From Chlorobium sp. (GTDB taxonomy: Bacteria > Bacteroidota > Chlorobiia > Chlorobiales > Chlorobiaceae), in NCBI GenBank assembly GCA_005862285.1, contig SZXW01000010.1, forward strand, positions 124,001 through 188,000: 64,000 nucleotides of DNA, read 5' to 3'. A program made the position numbers and the translations under genes. Shown piece after piece: positions 18,154 to 27,131 of this stretch (positions are counted from its first letter, which is position 1; each line of letters opens with the position of its first letter). The notes under the pieces are model-generated. The model was not told the origin of the DNA. It searched no databases and was given only the letters and a program-made list of their open reading frames with translations.

Positions 18154-18461
18154 ATGCAGTTCCTGATAAGGTTATGAAAGCAAACCCGGTATGAACTGAT
18201 TGAAATTATGATGAGGGCTACATCAAATGTAAAAAAATAGATTTAAACACACTAACATAGCGGCCTCTGAGCCTGTTTTGCAACCCGGCTTTTTCCAAAA
18301 AAAACAATGCTCGGAGTTATCCGTGCTGGTCAAAACAGGTGTCCGTCTGTTCATCACTGTTCCTGAAAACTTTGAACGGACAAAAGTTTAAAAAAAAGGA
18401 GAAACTTGGCTACTTTGCCATCTGTTGCAGCTGCGATGTGCAAACCAAAACCTCTCACGAC

Positions 18462-20156
18462 ATGATGCGCTCTGTTTCAAGGAATTCGCTGTTCGGGATA
18501 GTTCTCCTGCTGATGCTCACACTTGTTTCCTCATGCCAGCAGAATTCCGGAAAAATCCGGCAGGAACAGATCGTCACCGGCATATCTGCCGATTTCGACC
18601 ATCTCAACCCCCTGCTGATCCAGCTCTCCATGTCCCGTGAGGTCTGCAACCTGATCTACCCGTCGCTTGTGAAGCCTTTCTACGATGAGCAGAAAGGAGA
18701 AATCGACTACAAACCCAATACGGCGAAAAGCTGGGAGTTTTCGCCGGACGGAAAAACCGCGACATTCCATCTGCGCAGCGATGCTCTCTGGCAGGACGGA
18801 GTGAAAGTCACATCGCATGATTTCAAATTCTCCTATGCCCTCTACAAAAACCCGAAAATCGCCAGTTCACGGCAGCACTATCTTAACGATCTTCTGCTGC
18901 TCGGCGATGGCACCGCAGACATAGAGAAAGGGGTTGAAACGCCTGACGATTCGACACTTGTACTGCATTTCAGCAAACCTCTCGTAAGCCAGATCGTACT
19001 CGATCATTTCAACGATCTCATGCCAGTAGCTGAACATGTTTTCAAATCATACCTTCCTGATGATATCCGCCCTAAAGCGGCAACACTGCCTGTTATCGGT
19101 GCCGGACCGTTCAAGGTTGAAAAATGGACACGTCAGTCGCAACTTGTCCTGGTCCCTAACCTCACCTCACGCCTTCCGAAACCTGCCGTTATCAAAAAAC
19201 TGGTATTCACGGTCGTCCCTGAATACACGACCCGTCTTGCAATGCTGAAATCAGGCCAGATCGACGCCATGATCTCAGCGGGCGGCATCAGTCCTAAAGA
19301 CCTGCCCGAACTCCTGAAAAGCTCCCCGTCGACCGTTATCAGACCTGTCCGAAACCGCCTTTTCGACAGTATCGTCTGGCTCAATATCGACGGTGAGGCA
19401 TGGAGGACCCGGAGAGAGGTCAAGCCGAATCTCTTTTTCGGCAGCAGGCTTGTCCGCCAGGCAATGACCTATGCCATCGACCGGCAGTCCATCATCGACG
19501 GTTTCATGGGCCCGGAGCACGCCATTATCGTGAACACCTCGCTTTCGCCGGCTTACAAGGAGATAGCGAACACTGCTCTCGCACCCTATGAATACAATCC
19601 CGAAAAAGCTTCGGCTCTTTTACGTGAAGCCGGATGGGTGCCGGGACCGGACGGCATCCTGGCTAAAAACGGCAGGAAATTTTCGTTCGAACTTGCCGCG
19701 CCGGTAGGAAATCCCCGTCGCAACTATGCGGCAACCATCATCCAGCAGAACCTTCGCTCTATCGGCATCGACTGCCGCCTGAAATTCGACGAGAGCCTGA
19801 TTTTCAACAAAAACCAGAACGAGTACCGTTACGATGCCGCGCTTTCCGGGCTGGCGGCTGAAACGCTTCCGTTCCAGCTTGTCATCTGGGGCTCCGATTT
19901 CGCTAACAAGCCTTTCAATTCCGCAGCTTTCCAGAACCGTGAACTCGACACCATTATCGCCGAACTCAGCGGACCGCTAACCAGCCATCGCAAACACGAA
20001 CTCTGGAAAAACTACCAGAAAATCCTGCATGCAGAACAGCCGAGAACGTTCCTTTATTATTACGATGAACTTGAAGGGTTCAACAAACGGGTGAAGAACA
20101 CCGATGTGAACCTGATTTCAACACTGTACAACGCGTATGAATGGGTCATCGAGTGA
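18462..20156 (+). CDS. ABC transporter peptide-binding lipoprotein (family 5)
   Basis: A 564-residue periplasmic solute-binding protein of the OppA/DppA type. The start at 18462 puts a lipoprotein signal at the N-terminus: a short basic stretch, a hydrophobic run and the lipobox LVSSC (about residues 22-26). Upstream in-frame codons from 18339 would bury this signal. Family features include NPLLIQLSMSREVCNLIYPSL, WQDGVKVTSHDFKFSY and VRQAMTYAIDRQSIIDGF. No permease or ATPase genes are adjacent, so its transporter partners lie elsewhere. Peptides are the likely ligand class; nickel or other ligands are possible. Confidence 0.88.
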   Translation: MMRSVSRNSLFGIVLLLMLTLVSSCQQNSGKIRQEQIVTGISADFDHLNPLLIQLSMSREVCNLIYPSLVKPFYDEQKGEIDYKPNTAKSWEFSPDGKTATFHLRSDALWQDGVKVTSHDFKFSYALYKNPKIASSRQHYLNDLLLLGDGTADIEKGVETPDDSTLVLHFSKPLVSQIVLDHFNDLMPVAEHVFKSYLPDDIRPKAATLPVIGAGPFKVEKWTRQSQLVLVPNLTSRLPKPAVIKKLVFTVVPEYTTRLAMLKSGQIDAMISAGGISPKDLPELLKSSPSTVIRPVRNRLFDSIVWLNIDGEAWRTRREVKPNLFFGSRLVRQAMTYAIDRQSIIDGFMGPEHAIIVNTSLSPAYKEIANTALAPYEYNPEKASALLREAGWVPGPDGILAKNGRKFSFELAAPVGNPRRNYAATIIQQNLRSIGIDCRLKFDESLIFNKNQNEYRYDAALSGLAAETLPFQLVIWGSDFANKPFNSAAFQNRELDTIIAELSGPLTSHRKHELWKNYQKILHAEQPRTFLYYYDELEGFNKRVKNTDVNLISTLYNAYEWVIE

Positions 20157-20275
20157 GACCTGCCGTTTGTATATGTCCGGCAGCATTTGCCGCCTGCGGC
20201 GTTTTTTGCTATATTCAGCCTCTTTTTCCAATGCAGTCAATCTCTTTCAGCCACTATCCGTGAACTTTTCTTTCT

Positions 20276-20749
20276 ATGCCCCGTTATACTCCTGAACAGC
20301 TTGCCCGCAGAAACGCATCGGTCTGGACAAAGGTGCAGGCTATCCTCGCGCCGATCCAGTTCCTGATATTCCTTGCCGGTCTGACGGTTACCTATATGTA
20401 CAAAGCGCATATCCTGATCCATGATTTCACCTGGATCACGGTCTTTGTGACCCTGAAAACCTTCATGCTGTTCCTGATCTTCATCACGGGGGGATTTTTT
20501 GAAAAAGAGGTTTTCGGAGCCTTTGCCTTCGCGCCTGAATTTTTTTGGGAGGATTTCGGCAGCGCCATCGCCATGATCGTGCATGTCTCGTACTTCATCC
20601 TGTTCTTTGTCGGGCTCGATGAAAATACGCTCATCTGGACAGCGCTCCTTGCCTACCTGAGCTATCTCGTCAATGCAGCGCAATTCGTTATCCGCCTGCT
20701 TCTCGAGAAACACAACGAAAAAGTGCTCAAACGGCAGCAGAGCGCTTGA
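20276..20749 (+). CDS. bchF: 3-vinyl bacteriochlorophyllide hydratase
   Basis: A 157-residue membrane protein with about four hydrophobic helices, matching BchF in length and sequence (RYTPEQLARRNASVWTKVQ at the start, FAPEFFWEDFGSA in the middle). It hydrates the C-3 vinyl group of (bacterio)chlorophyllide to a hydroxyethyl group. It is the first gene of a compact bchF-bchC-bchX run; bchC starts 23 bases after its stop. The order places the hydratase before the dehydrogenase that uses its product type. Confidence 0.93.
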   Translation: MPRYTPEQLARRNASVWTKVQAILAPIQFLIFLAGLTVTYMYKAHILIHDFTWITVFVTLKTFMLFLIFITGGFFEKEVFGAFAFAPEFFWEDFGSAIAMIVHVSYFILFFVGLDENTLIWTALLAYLSYLVNAAQFVIRLLLEKHNEKVLKRQQSA

Positions 20750-20772
20750 GCGGAAAAGGAAAAAAAACGATC

Positions 20773-21777
20773 ATGAAAGCTAAAGCCATTGTTTTCAAGG
20801 GTGTAAGACAGATCGAGCTGAGCGAAGTTTCACTGAAGCCGCTTTCTTCGACCGATGTGCTTGTTGAAACCTGGTGGTCATCGATCAGTACCGGCACGGA
20901 AAAAATGGCCTTCAACGGCCTCATTCCTTCCTGGCCATTCATCTTTCCTTTCATCCCGGGTTATGAAACCGTCGGAAAGATCATCAAAGTCGGTGAACAT
21001 GTGAACGAAAGCCTGATCGGCAAATTCGCCTATGTTGCCGGGTCATTCGGTTATGAAGGGGTAAACGCCGCATTCGGAGGCTCTTCGGAATTCATTGCCT
21101 GCCCGGTTGAAAGCATCACCGTGCTCGACAATATCGAAAACCCGAAATGCGGCATCGCTCTGCCACTCGGTGCCACGGCGCTTCATATCGTGGACCTTGC
21201 ACAGGTCTCGGGAAAGAAAGTCCTGGTGCTTGGACAGGGTGCGGTAGGAATTCTTGCTGTAGAGCTGGCGAAACATATGGGCGCTACGCTTGTCGCCGCG
21301 ACAGAACCCTACCAGAACCGCCTCAACCTCTCTTCGGCCGACCTCAAGGTCAACCCTGAAAAAGAGGATGTCTCGGTCGCCCTCGCAGGCCACGAGTTCG
21401 ACGTTCTTATCGACAGCACGGGTGTCATGAGCGCTATCGACTTGGGACTGCGGTTCCTGAAATTTCACGGCGTCGTGATTTTCGGCGGCTATTACCAGCG
21501 AATGAACATCGACTATTCCCAGGCATTCCAGAAAGAGCTCTCATTCATCGCCGCGAAGCAGTGGGCAAAAGGCGACCTCGAAAGAGTGAGGGAACTGATA
21601 CAGCAGCGGAAACTCAATGCGGAAAGGATTTTCACACACCGCGAGACCGTGGACGGGGATATCACCAAGGCATACCTGCATGCTTTCAGTGACCCGGACT
21701 GCCTGAAAATGATCCTTTACTGGAAAACGGAAGATCCCTCAACGGCAGCGGCCTGCGACGTAACCGGAAATACCTGA
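20773..21777 (+). CDS. bchC: bacteriochlorophyllide a dehydrogenase
   Basis: A 334-residue oxidoreductase of the zinc-type alcohol dehydrogenase superfamily. It starts at the ATG at 20773 (MKAKAIVFKGVRQIEL). It converts 3-hydroxyethyl to 3-acetyl in bacteriochlorophyllide a synthesis. The Rossmann motif is VLVLGQGAVGILAVELAKHMG near residue 150 (shown split in the protein as VLGQGAVG). ETWWSSISTGTEKMAFNG and FPFIPGYETVGKI are typical of BchC. It lies between bchF and bchX with short spacers, so one transcript is likely. Confidence 0.94.
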   Translation: MKAKAIVFKGVRQIELSEVSLKPLSSTDVLVETWWSSISTGTEKMAFNGLIPSWPFIFPFIPGYETVGKIIKVGEHVNESLIGKFAYVAGSFGYEGVNAAFGGSSEFIACPVESITVLDNIENPKCGIALPLGATALHIVDLAQVSGKKVLVLGQGAVGILAVELAKHMGATLVAATEPYQNRLNLSSADLKVNPEKEDVSVALAGHEFDVLIDSTGVMSAIDLGLRFLKFHGVVIFGGYYQRMNIDYSQAFQKELSFIAAKQWAKGDLERVRELIQQRKLNAERIFTHRETVDGDITKAYLHAFSDPDCLKMILYWKTEDPSTAAACDVTGNT

Positions 21778-21786
21778 AAGGCTGCA

Positions 21787-22899
21787 ATGGCACCAAGAAC
21801 CATAGCGATTTACGGAAAAGGCGGCATCGGCAAGAGCTTTACCACCACGAACCTCAGCGCAACCTTTGCGCTCATGAACAAGCGGGTGCTGCAGCTTGGC
21901 TGCGATCCCAAACACGATTCCACTACATCTCTCTTCGGCGGTATTCCGCTGCCGACGGTCACCGACGTTTTTGCAGAAAAGAATGCCCTGAACCAGCAGG
22001 TAGCGATCAGCGATATCGTCTTCCGCAGGGACATTCCCGACTTCCCGCAGCCGATTTACGGCATCGAACTCGGCGGTCCCCAGGTAGGCAGGGGGTGCGG
22101 CGGAAGAGGGATCATCTCCGGTTTCGACGTGCTCGAAAAGCTCGGGATCTTCGAATGGGATATCGACATCATCCTGATGGACTTTCTCGGCGACGTTGTC
22201 TGCGGAGGGTTCGCTACCCCTCTTGCCCGCTCTCTCAGCGAACAGGTCATCCTGGTGACAAGCAACGACCGGCAGTCGATTTTCACGGCCAACAACATCT
22301 GCCAGGCCAATAACTACTTCAAGACCATCGGCGGTCAATCCCGTCTGCTGGGCCTGATCATCAACCGTGACGACGGCAGCGGGGTCGCGGAAAAATATGC
22401 CAAAGCGGCAGGCATCTCGGTGCTCATGAGGGTGCCATACAACACCGATGCACGCGACAGGGACGACAGTTTCGACTTTGCCGTCCGGCTGCCGGAAATC
22501 GGTGAAAAATTCCGCAAACTCGCCATCGATATCCTCGAAGACCGGATTCACCCGTGCGAGGCGAGAGGACTCGATTTCAACCAGTTCGTGCGCCTCTTCG
22601 GCGATGTCAGCGATGACGAACCGGTACCGGCAACCGCTGAAGAGATGTTCGGTAAACATGACCGGAAAGCAACTCCTGATGCGGAAAAAGGGAACGGTAC
22701 CGTTGAAAATGACGACGAGAAAATGATCCGCTGCATCGAACAGCTCCCTGAAAAGGAAAAAGAGATCTATATCATGGCGGAACAGGAAAAAAGAAGCTCC
22801 GCCGAAATCGCTTCACTGAAGCTTCTTACCGAAAACGAGGTGCTGCAAGTGCTCGCCCAGGCCAGAAGACAGCTGAAAAAGCTCTTCTTCGAGCTGTAA
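21787..22899 (+). CDS. bchX: chlorophyllide a reductase iron protein subunit X with C-terminal extension
   Basis: A 370-residue NifH-like ATPase that passes electrons to BchYZ for reduction of the chlorin B ring. The Walker A loop is YGKGGIGKSFTT (residues 9-20), and the 4Fe-4S cysteines are seen in GRGCGGRGI and DVVCGGFATPL. The conserved core ends near residue 284. The last 86 residues are extra; residues 320-368 (LPEKEKEIYIMAEQE, then SSAEIASLKLLTENEVLQ and LAQARRQLKKLF) look like a sigma-70 region 4 helix-turn-helix. The bchY and bchZ genes are not in the window. Confidence 0.93.
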   Translation: MAPRTIAIYGKGGIGKSFTTTNLSATFALMNKRVLQLGCDPKHDSTTSLFGGIPLPTVTDVFAEKNALNQQVAISDIVFRRDIPDFPQPIYGIELGGPQVGRGCGGRGIISGFDVLEKLGIFEWDIDIILMDFLGDVVCGGFATPLARSLSEQVILVTSNDRQSIFTANNICQANNYFKTIGGQSRLLGLIINRDDGSGVAEKYAKAAGISVLMRVPYNTDARDRDDSFDFAVRLPEIGEKFRKLAIDILEDRIHPCEARGLDFNQFVRLFGDVSDDEPVPATAEEMFGKHDRKATPDAEKGNGTVENDDEKMIRCIEQLPEKEKEIYIMAEQEKRSSAEIASLKLLTENEVLQVLAQARRQLKKLFFEL

Positions 22900-23032
22900 A
22901 CGGATTCTCTTTTTTGCAGGAAAAATTATTGAAATCAATTAACAATTGATAATTTTCGAAATTAAGGTATTTTCATTTTATAATGCCATATCTGAAACAC
23001 CACAGAAAAACAATTGACCAAAGGAGGAACCA

Positions 23033-23233
23033 ATGCTGGGACAGATGGATCTCGTACTGATAGGAGGCGCCGTTCTTTTGCTTTTCGGCCCGAAAAAACT
23101 GCCCGATCTCATGAAAGGCCTGGGACATGGAATTAAGGAGTTCAAAAAAGCCCAGTCGGACTTGAAAGAGGAATTTACCAGTGCCATCAATACCGATGAC
23201 ACACCATCAAAATCTGATGGGTCGAAAAAATAA
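23033..23233 (+). CDS. tatA: twin-arginine translocase subunit TatA/TatE
   Basis: A 66-residue protein. It has a short membrane helix ([20 protein letters not shown]) with the conserved FGPKKLPDL hinge, then an amphipathic helix ([20 protein letters not shown]) and a polar tail. TatA forms the pore of the Tat pathway for folded, often cofactor-bearing proteins. A strong ribosome-binding site (AAGGAGG) precedes the ATG at 23033. No tatC is nearby, so the subunits are encoded apart. Confidence 0.93.
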   Translation: MLGQMDLVLIGGAVLLLFGPKKLPDLMKGLGHGIKEFKKAQSDLKEEFTSAINTDDTPSKSDGSKK

Positions 23234-23381
23234 AATGTCATGTTGAAAGCATGCTCAGTCTACTCAGAATGGCAAGACAATTATCATGAGGCATATTGTC
23301 TCTATCAGTAATGCGTTCACTGATTTTTTCCATGGGGTATGATACCCTGCTTTATAGCACAAGCTTTTTTTTATAATACTG

Positions 23382-24176
23382 TTATTTACGGGCCAGAATC
23401 CGTCCCCGTCCAACCTTCCCGGCAGCCGAAGCATCGCGCCACAGTGTAATGCCGCGTTCCACTTCGTCGTACATTCCCTGCCCGTAGTTTCCCACGATCC
23501 CCGCCTTGAACTCGTTCTGCACCTTGTCAAGGTACAGTTGAATATTCCGGGCGAAATCGGGGGTAAGGTCTTCCTGCTCGATGACAGTCAAACTGGCTGC
23601 ACGGGCCAAGTCCACATAACCTTCCAGTGTCTCCATATAGGGAAAAACCATGAAGGTGTTCAGGGCAAGCCATTCATCTTCGGTCATCGGGCCGGTTTCC
23701 AGCCAGTCGGTAAAGGCAAGAACGCCTCCGGGTTTCAGCACGCGGGCGCACTCTTCGATCAGCCGTTTTTTATCGGTGATGTAGCACCAGGCATCCTGTC
23801 CCCACACCACATCGAATGTGTTTGCCGGAAAAGGCATGTCGAGAGCGTTTCCAAGCCGGTATTCGATCCTGCCGTCAAGCCCTGCCTCTTTTGTGCGGCG
23901 GACAGCCTCTTCGTGCATGCGCAGGGTTGCATCAAGTCCGGTAACGCGGCATCCGTAAGTTTGTACCAGATGGCGTGCGGGTCCACCCAGCGCGCTGCAG
24001 ACGTCGAGAACGTGGCTGTCAGGGTCGATTCCGGCTTTCTCTGCGAGAATTCCAGTCTCTTCCTCACCGCCGACATGGATCTGATCCCCCATGAGCATCT
24101 CCCATAGTATACCCCCGGGGCCATCATACACTTCATTCACATTTCCGATTGTGACATCGAGTTTGTTCCTGCTCAT
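23382..24176 (-). CDS. class I SAM-dependent methyltransferase
   Basis: A 264-residue methyltransferase. The start at 24176 (MSRNKLDVTIGNVNEV) is chosen because AGGAGGT lies 7 bases upstream and it avoids overlap with the preceding gene. Motif I is HVLDVCSALGGPARHL (about 60-75), and later motifs are FDVVWGQDAWCY and LKPGGVLAFTDWLETG. The resemblance is to methyltransferases of the sarcosine/dimethylglycine type, but the substrate is not predictable. The gene follows a radical SAM/SPASM gene by 29 bases on the same strand, so the two probably act on one molecule. Confidence 0.88.
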   Translation of the reverse strand: MSRNKLDVTIGNVNEVYDGPGGILWEMLMGDQIHVGGEEETGILAEKAGIDPDSHVLDVCSALGGPARHLVQTYGCRVTGLDATLRMHEEAVRRTKEAGLDGRIEYRLGNALDMPFPANTFDVVWGQDAWCYITDKKRLIEECARVLKPGGVLAFTDWLETGPMTEDEWLALNTFMVFPYMETLEGYVDLARAASLTVIEQEDLTPDFARNIQLYLDKVQNEFKAGIVGNYGQGMYDEVERGITLWRDASAAGKVGRGRILARK

Positions 24177-24205
24177 TTCAGTACCTCCTGTAAGGTTTGA
24201 AAAAG

Positions 24206-25285
24206 TTACGTTTCTTTCAGCTCGTTGCGAATCAGCCAGCATTTGGGGTCCAGACCATCCGCATCGCCGTTGTAATTATATGCGCTGGCACGGCATCCCC
24301 AGCAATGGGGGTTATTGATACAGGTATTGCATGGAGCGGGCAGGTTGCTGACATCGTGCAGATCTCCATGAACGAGGGTGTTTCCATATTTCGCGATGAT
24401 TTCCCTGAACGGCATCGACCGGATATTGGCCACTCCTTCGCGGATCACCGAACATGGTGTCACGTCGCCCTTGAATGTCACCGTCGCCATGGTGCCGCAG
24501 TAGTATTTGTCGGTGTCCATGGAAGCAATTGAGATGTTGTCGCTGCCGTAATTGATATGGTCGCGCTCGGTATAGACCTGCTGAACTTCGGCAAGTTCCG
24601 GTTCGAGCGCTCTCAACTCTACCCCCATCCCGGCGGGATTGAACATGGTCAGGCAAGTGCGAAGCCCTTTTTCCTCAAACCACCAGCGCATCGTTTTAAT
24701 GGCATCTTCCGGGCCCTGCAGTGCGGTATAGGTGATGCAGTTGATCATTTTTTCGGCAGGCTTGCCCAGTTCGAGCATATTCGTCACACCTTCGACGATC
24801 GCATCGATGTATTGCGGATTGCCGCCGCGATGGAGTCTGGCATAGACTTCCGGCGTGATGGAATCGACGTGTACCGAAACAAAGCCTCCGTCGGTCACTT
24901 CTTGAACCCTGGCGGCAATCTTTTTATTTTTCAGAGGCAGGCCGCTTGTCCAGACATTGTTGACAAGACCGAGCGACCTTGCGTATTGCATCAGCTCATA
25001 CCAGTCGGAACGGACAAGCGGATCGCCCCCCAGCCAGTCAATGGCACGAATCTCAAGCGATGCCGCATCGTCGAGCAAGCTGCGGATTTCATCCGAAGTT
25101 AGCCCATGGTTCTCCCTGATGGTGGAACCGGCATAACAGAAAATACAACCCTGCTGACATGCATCAGTGGTTTCGATCTGCAGAGCATAAAGCTTTTTTT
25201 CGGCGAAATACCGTTTCTGTTCATCTTCATGGCCGACAGCCAGACCACCGTAGCGGTTCAGATGATCGTTGATGCACTTACCCAT
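24206..25285 (-). CDS. radical SAM/SPASM domain protein
   Basis: A 359-residue radical SAM protein. The 4Fe-4S motif is CQQGCIFC (about residues 43-50), followed by DWLGGDPLVR as the SAM-binding GGEP equivalent. The C-terminal third is a SPASM-type domain rich in cysteines (YYCGTMATV, DVTPCSVI, PCNTCINNPHCWGCRAS and DPKCW), which should hold auxiliary clusters. SPASM enzymes often modify peptides, but no precursor peptide is seen next to this pair. GAGG precedes the ATG at 25285. It is the first gene of a two-gene operon with the methyltransferase. Confidence 0.9.
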   Translation of the reverse strand: MGKCINDHLNRYGGLAVGHEDEQKRYFAEKKLYALQIETTDACQQGCIFCYAGSTIRENHGLTSDEIRSLLDDAASLEIRAIDWLGGDPLVRSDWYELMQYARSLGLVNNVWTSGLPLKNKKIAARVQEVTDGGFVSVHVDSITPEVYARLHRGGNPQYIDAIVEGVTNMLELGKPAEKMINCITYTALQGPEDAIKTMRWWFEEKGLRTCLTMFNPAGMGVELRALEPELAEVQQVYTERDHINYGSDNISIASMDTDKYYCGTMATVTFKGDVTPCSVIREGVANIRSMPFREIIAKYGNTLVHGDLHDVSNLPAPCNTCINNPHCWGCRASAYNYNGDADGLDPKCWLIRNELKET

Positions 25286-25625
25286 ATCATTGCCTCACAA
25301 TCATTTTATTACTGCTTGATGGCATCTCTGTTTACCGTATTGATAAGAGCGTGAAAAAATGACGGGTATTTCATACTCCAGTTCACGCAGTGACCGTGCC
25401 AGGAACAGAAACCAGCGATAACCTCTTGAAACTATGAATTCTATAGGTATTCTACAGCAGAAAAGGTTCCCTTGTCCAGTGAAAATACCGGAACAATCAG
25501 GAAAAAACACGGGAAAGAAAAAAACATTCTCAGTTTTTGCTGCAATATGAATAGGACTTGCCGATACAATGGACCCTCATACAATTCGAGGTCGACTGCC
25601 GGAGGAGTGACGTAAAGAGACTTCT
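25286..25625. other. intergenic with a short frame coupled to hipT
   Basis: About 340 bases between the radical SAM gene and hipT. A 62-codon minus-strand frame (25441-25629, start MKKSLYVTPPAVDLELYEG) overlaps the hipT stop as ATGA. It has a hydrophobic second half, no ribosome-binding site and no recognised domain, and may be a fourth operon gene or chance. The promoter of the radical SAM gene should lie near 25290-25350. Confidence 0.35.
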
Positions 25626-26585
25626 TCATGAAACCAGACGTATCTGGCGGTACTTCTCCTTGATCAGTTCCTTGTACCTGTCCTGCATTGTTTTATCAAG
25701 GAAACTACTTTCGACAAGTTTCTCCCATATTGGCATCACGTTTCTGAACTTCGTGAACATCCGCTCCTGTACTACCTTATCGACTGAAGACACATCCAGT
25801 GCCGTCCTGAAATCTTTGATCGTGATTCTTCTTTTCTTTCCGTTCAGCGCCAGGGCAAGATCTTCTTTATCGGCAGGCATGACGAGCGCCGTAGAAAGCA
25901 GATCATAGGCTGGAGCAAGGTTGAAACCTCCTTTTTCAGGAATTTCGATCAGAGAAAAATTCTTCAGATGCATATCCGCATTCCCGGTCAGGAAACAGAA
26001 AAGCACTACATCGAAAAAGTTGATGACGTCGAGACCGGGATTTGCGGAGTAACGGCGTATAGTTTTGGCTACTTGCTCATAGGAACCTCGATATTTGTTT
26101 TCTGTAAGGTACCCGGTTATCTGGCACATATCTTCCATATGCCGCTTGCCCGTCTTCAACCGGTCGATGCGTCGGGTAAGATATGCCAGGCTCCCCGACT
26201 GCATACGGATCAGGCAATGCGGAACGGCAGCGATCCGCGCGGCTTCAGCCATATGCATCGTAAGGTCCTCTATCTCGGGCAGTTGCGGAAATTTCAGTGA
26301 AGGAGGTTTGAGTATATACCATGCCCGGAGACCATCAATGGAAAACCGCTGTTTTTTGCAGACTCGTTCTTCCGGTATCGGATCAAGACATAGTTTAGAC
26401 TGTACCCCGGTTACCGTAACCTGGCGGGTGATCATTCCTGAAGCAAGCTTTTCGCAGTGGTTTTCGTCAAACGGCAGAGCCGGTGGTGTCGCCGACCCGA
26501 ACATTTTCCTGCTGCATAGCGGATGATAGTCGGGTTCACCTTGCTCCAATGGCTTGTAGCAGAAGAGACATCGAGGTTCCATCAC
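25626..26585 (-). CDS. hipT: HipT-like serine/threonine kinase toxin
   Basis: A 319-residue kinase equal to the core of HipA without its first N-terminal subdomain. It starts with a cysteine motif (CLFCYKPL then HPLCSRKMFG). The Gly-rich loop is TVTGVQSK, the catalytic loop GNADMHLKNFSL, and the metal motif LAPAYDLLST. YLTRRIDRL matches the family's core strand. Known HipT phosphorylates tryptophanyl-tRNA synthetase; the target here is inferred only by family. The start directly follows the stop of hipS, so translation is probably coupled. Confidence 0.9.
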   Translation of the reverse strand: MMEPRCLFCYKPLEQGEPDYHPLCSRKMFGSATPPALPFDENHCEKLASGMITRQVTVTGVQSKLCLDPIPEERVCKKQRFSIDGLRAWYILKPPSLKFPQLPEIEDLTMHMAEAARIAAVPHCLIRMQSGSLAYLTRRIDRLKTGKRHMEDMCQITGYLTENKYRGSYEQVAKTIRRYSANPGLDVINFFDVVLFCFLTGNADMHLKNFSLIEIPEKGGFNLAPAYDLLSTALVMPADKEDLALALNGKKRRITIKDFRTALDVSSVDKVVQERMFTKFRNVMPIWEKLVESSFLDKTMQDRYKELIKEKYRQIRLVS

Positions 26586-26909
26586 TCACTCCAGGATGAG
26601 AGGATGCACGCTGACCGCCCCTATGCAATCCCTGCAGCAGTGCATCAGGAGCCCCATGCGGTCCCGCGGGTCGAGTTTCCACTGCCTTGCCGCAATATCG
26701 AGAAGCCACCCCTCCGGAATCAGACCGTCAAAAAAAGGAATCATTGTCCTGCTGGCATATGCTTCAACCTGCAGCGGCAGCGAAAAACTTACCGGTCTGG
26801 CATCCGGGAATTCCAGATATGCCTTGTAGTATAAAAAACGGAAACCCTCCTCATCCTCGATCAGCCAGCCTGCAGTCCGGTCGAGATATTTTATTTCCGC
26901 TTTACGCAT
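26586..26909 (-). CDS. hipS: HipS-like small protein (HipA N-terminal subdomain)
   Basis: A 107-residue protein matching only the first N-terminal subdomain of HipA: AGWLIEDEEGFRFLYY, VSFSLPLQ, FFDGLIPEGWLLD and LLMHCCRDCIGAVSV. In single-protein HipA this domain is fused to the kinase. As a separate protein between the DNA-binding protein and the short kinase it fits HipS, the antitoxin of the tripartite HipBST system. It lies 6 bases after hipB and abuts hipT. Confidence 0.88.
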   Translation of the reverse strand: MRKAEIKYLDRTAGWLIEDEEGFRFLYYKAYLEFPDARPVSFSLPLQVEAYASRTMIPFFDGLIPEGWLLDIAARQWKLDPRDRMGLLMHCCRDCIGAVSVHPLILE

Positions 26910-26915
26910 CAGCTA

Positions 26916-27119
26916 TCATTCCCTTTCCTGCATAACTGGTGAAAGCCGGTAACCGAACAATCCAAGAACCTGGTTGACCTTGTCCATACGCAGCGTTTTC
27001 TTTCCCTGTTCGAGATCCCTGATGAAACGCAGTCCCGTACCTGCTTTTTCAGCCAGCTGCGGCTGGGTCAAGCCCAGAACCTTTCGTCTTTCACGGACAA
27101 AGTCGGATAAATCAGGCAT
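26916..27119 (-). CDS. hipB: HipB-like XRE regulator
   Basis: A 67-residue XRE helix-turn-helix protein (FVRERRKVLGLTQPQLAE, then LRFIRDLEQGKKTLRMDKV). It is the first gene of hipB-hipS-hipT and should be the DNA-binding autoregulator. Three palindromes of the form ATACC-N6-GGTAT stand upstream. The gene starts at the ATG at 27119. Confidence 0.9.
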   Translation of the reverse strand: MPDLSDFVRERRKVLGLTQPQLAEKAGTGLRFIRDLEQGKKTLRMDKVNQVLGLFGYRLSPVMQERE

Positions 27120-27131
27120 ATTTTATTTTTT

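Noticed and set aside
20189-20207. Small GC hairpin with T run before bchF
   Set aside because: Stem of only 4-5 bp with a tiny loop; too weak to call a terminator.
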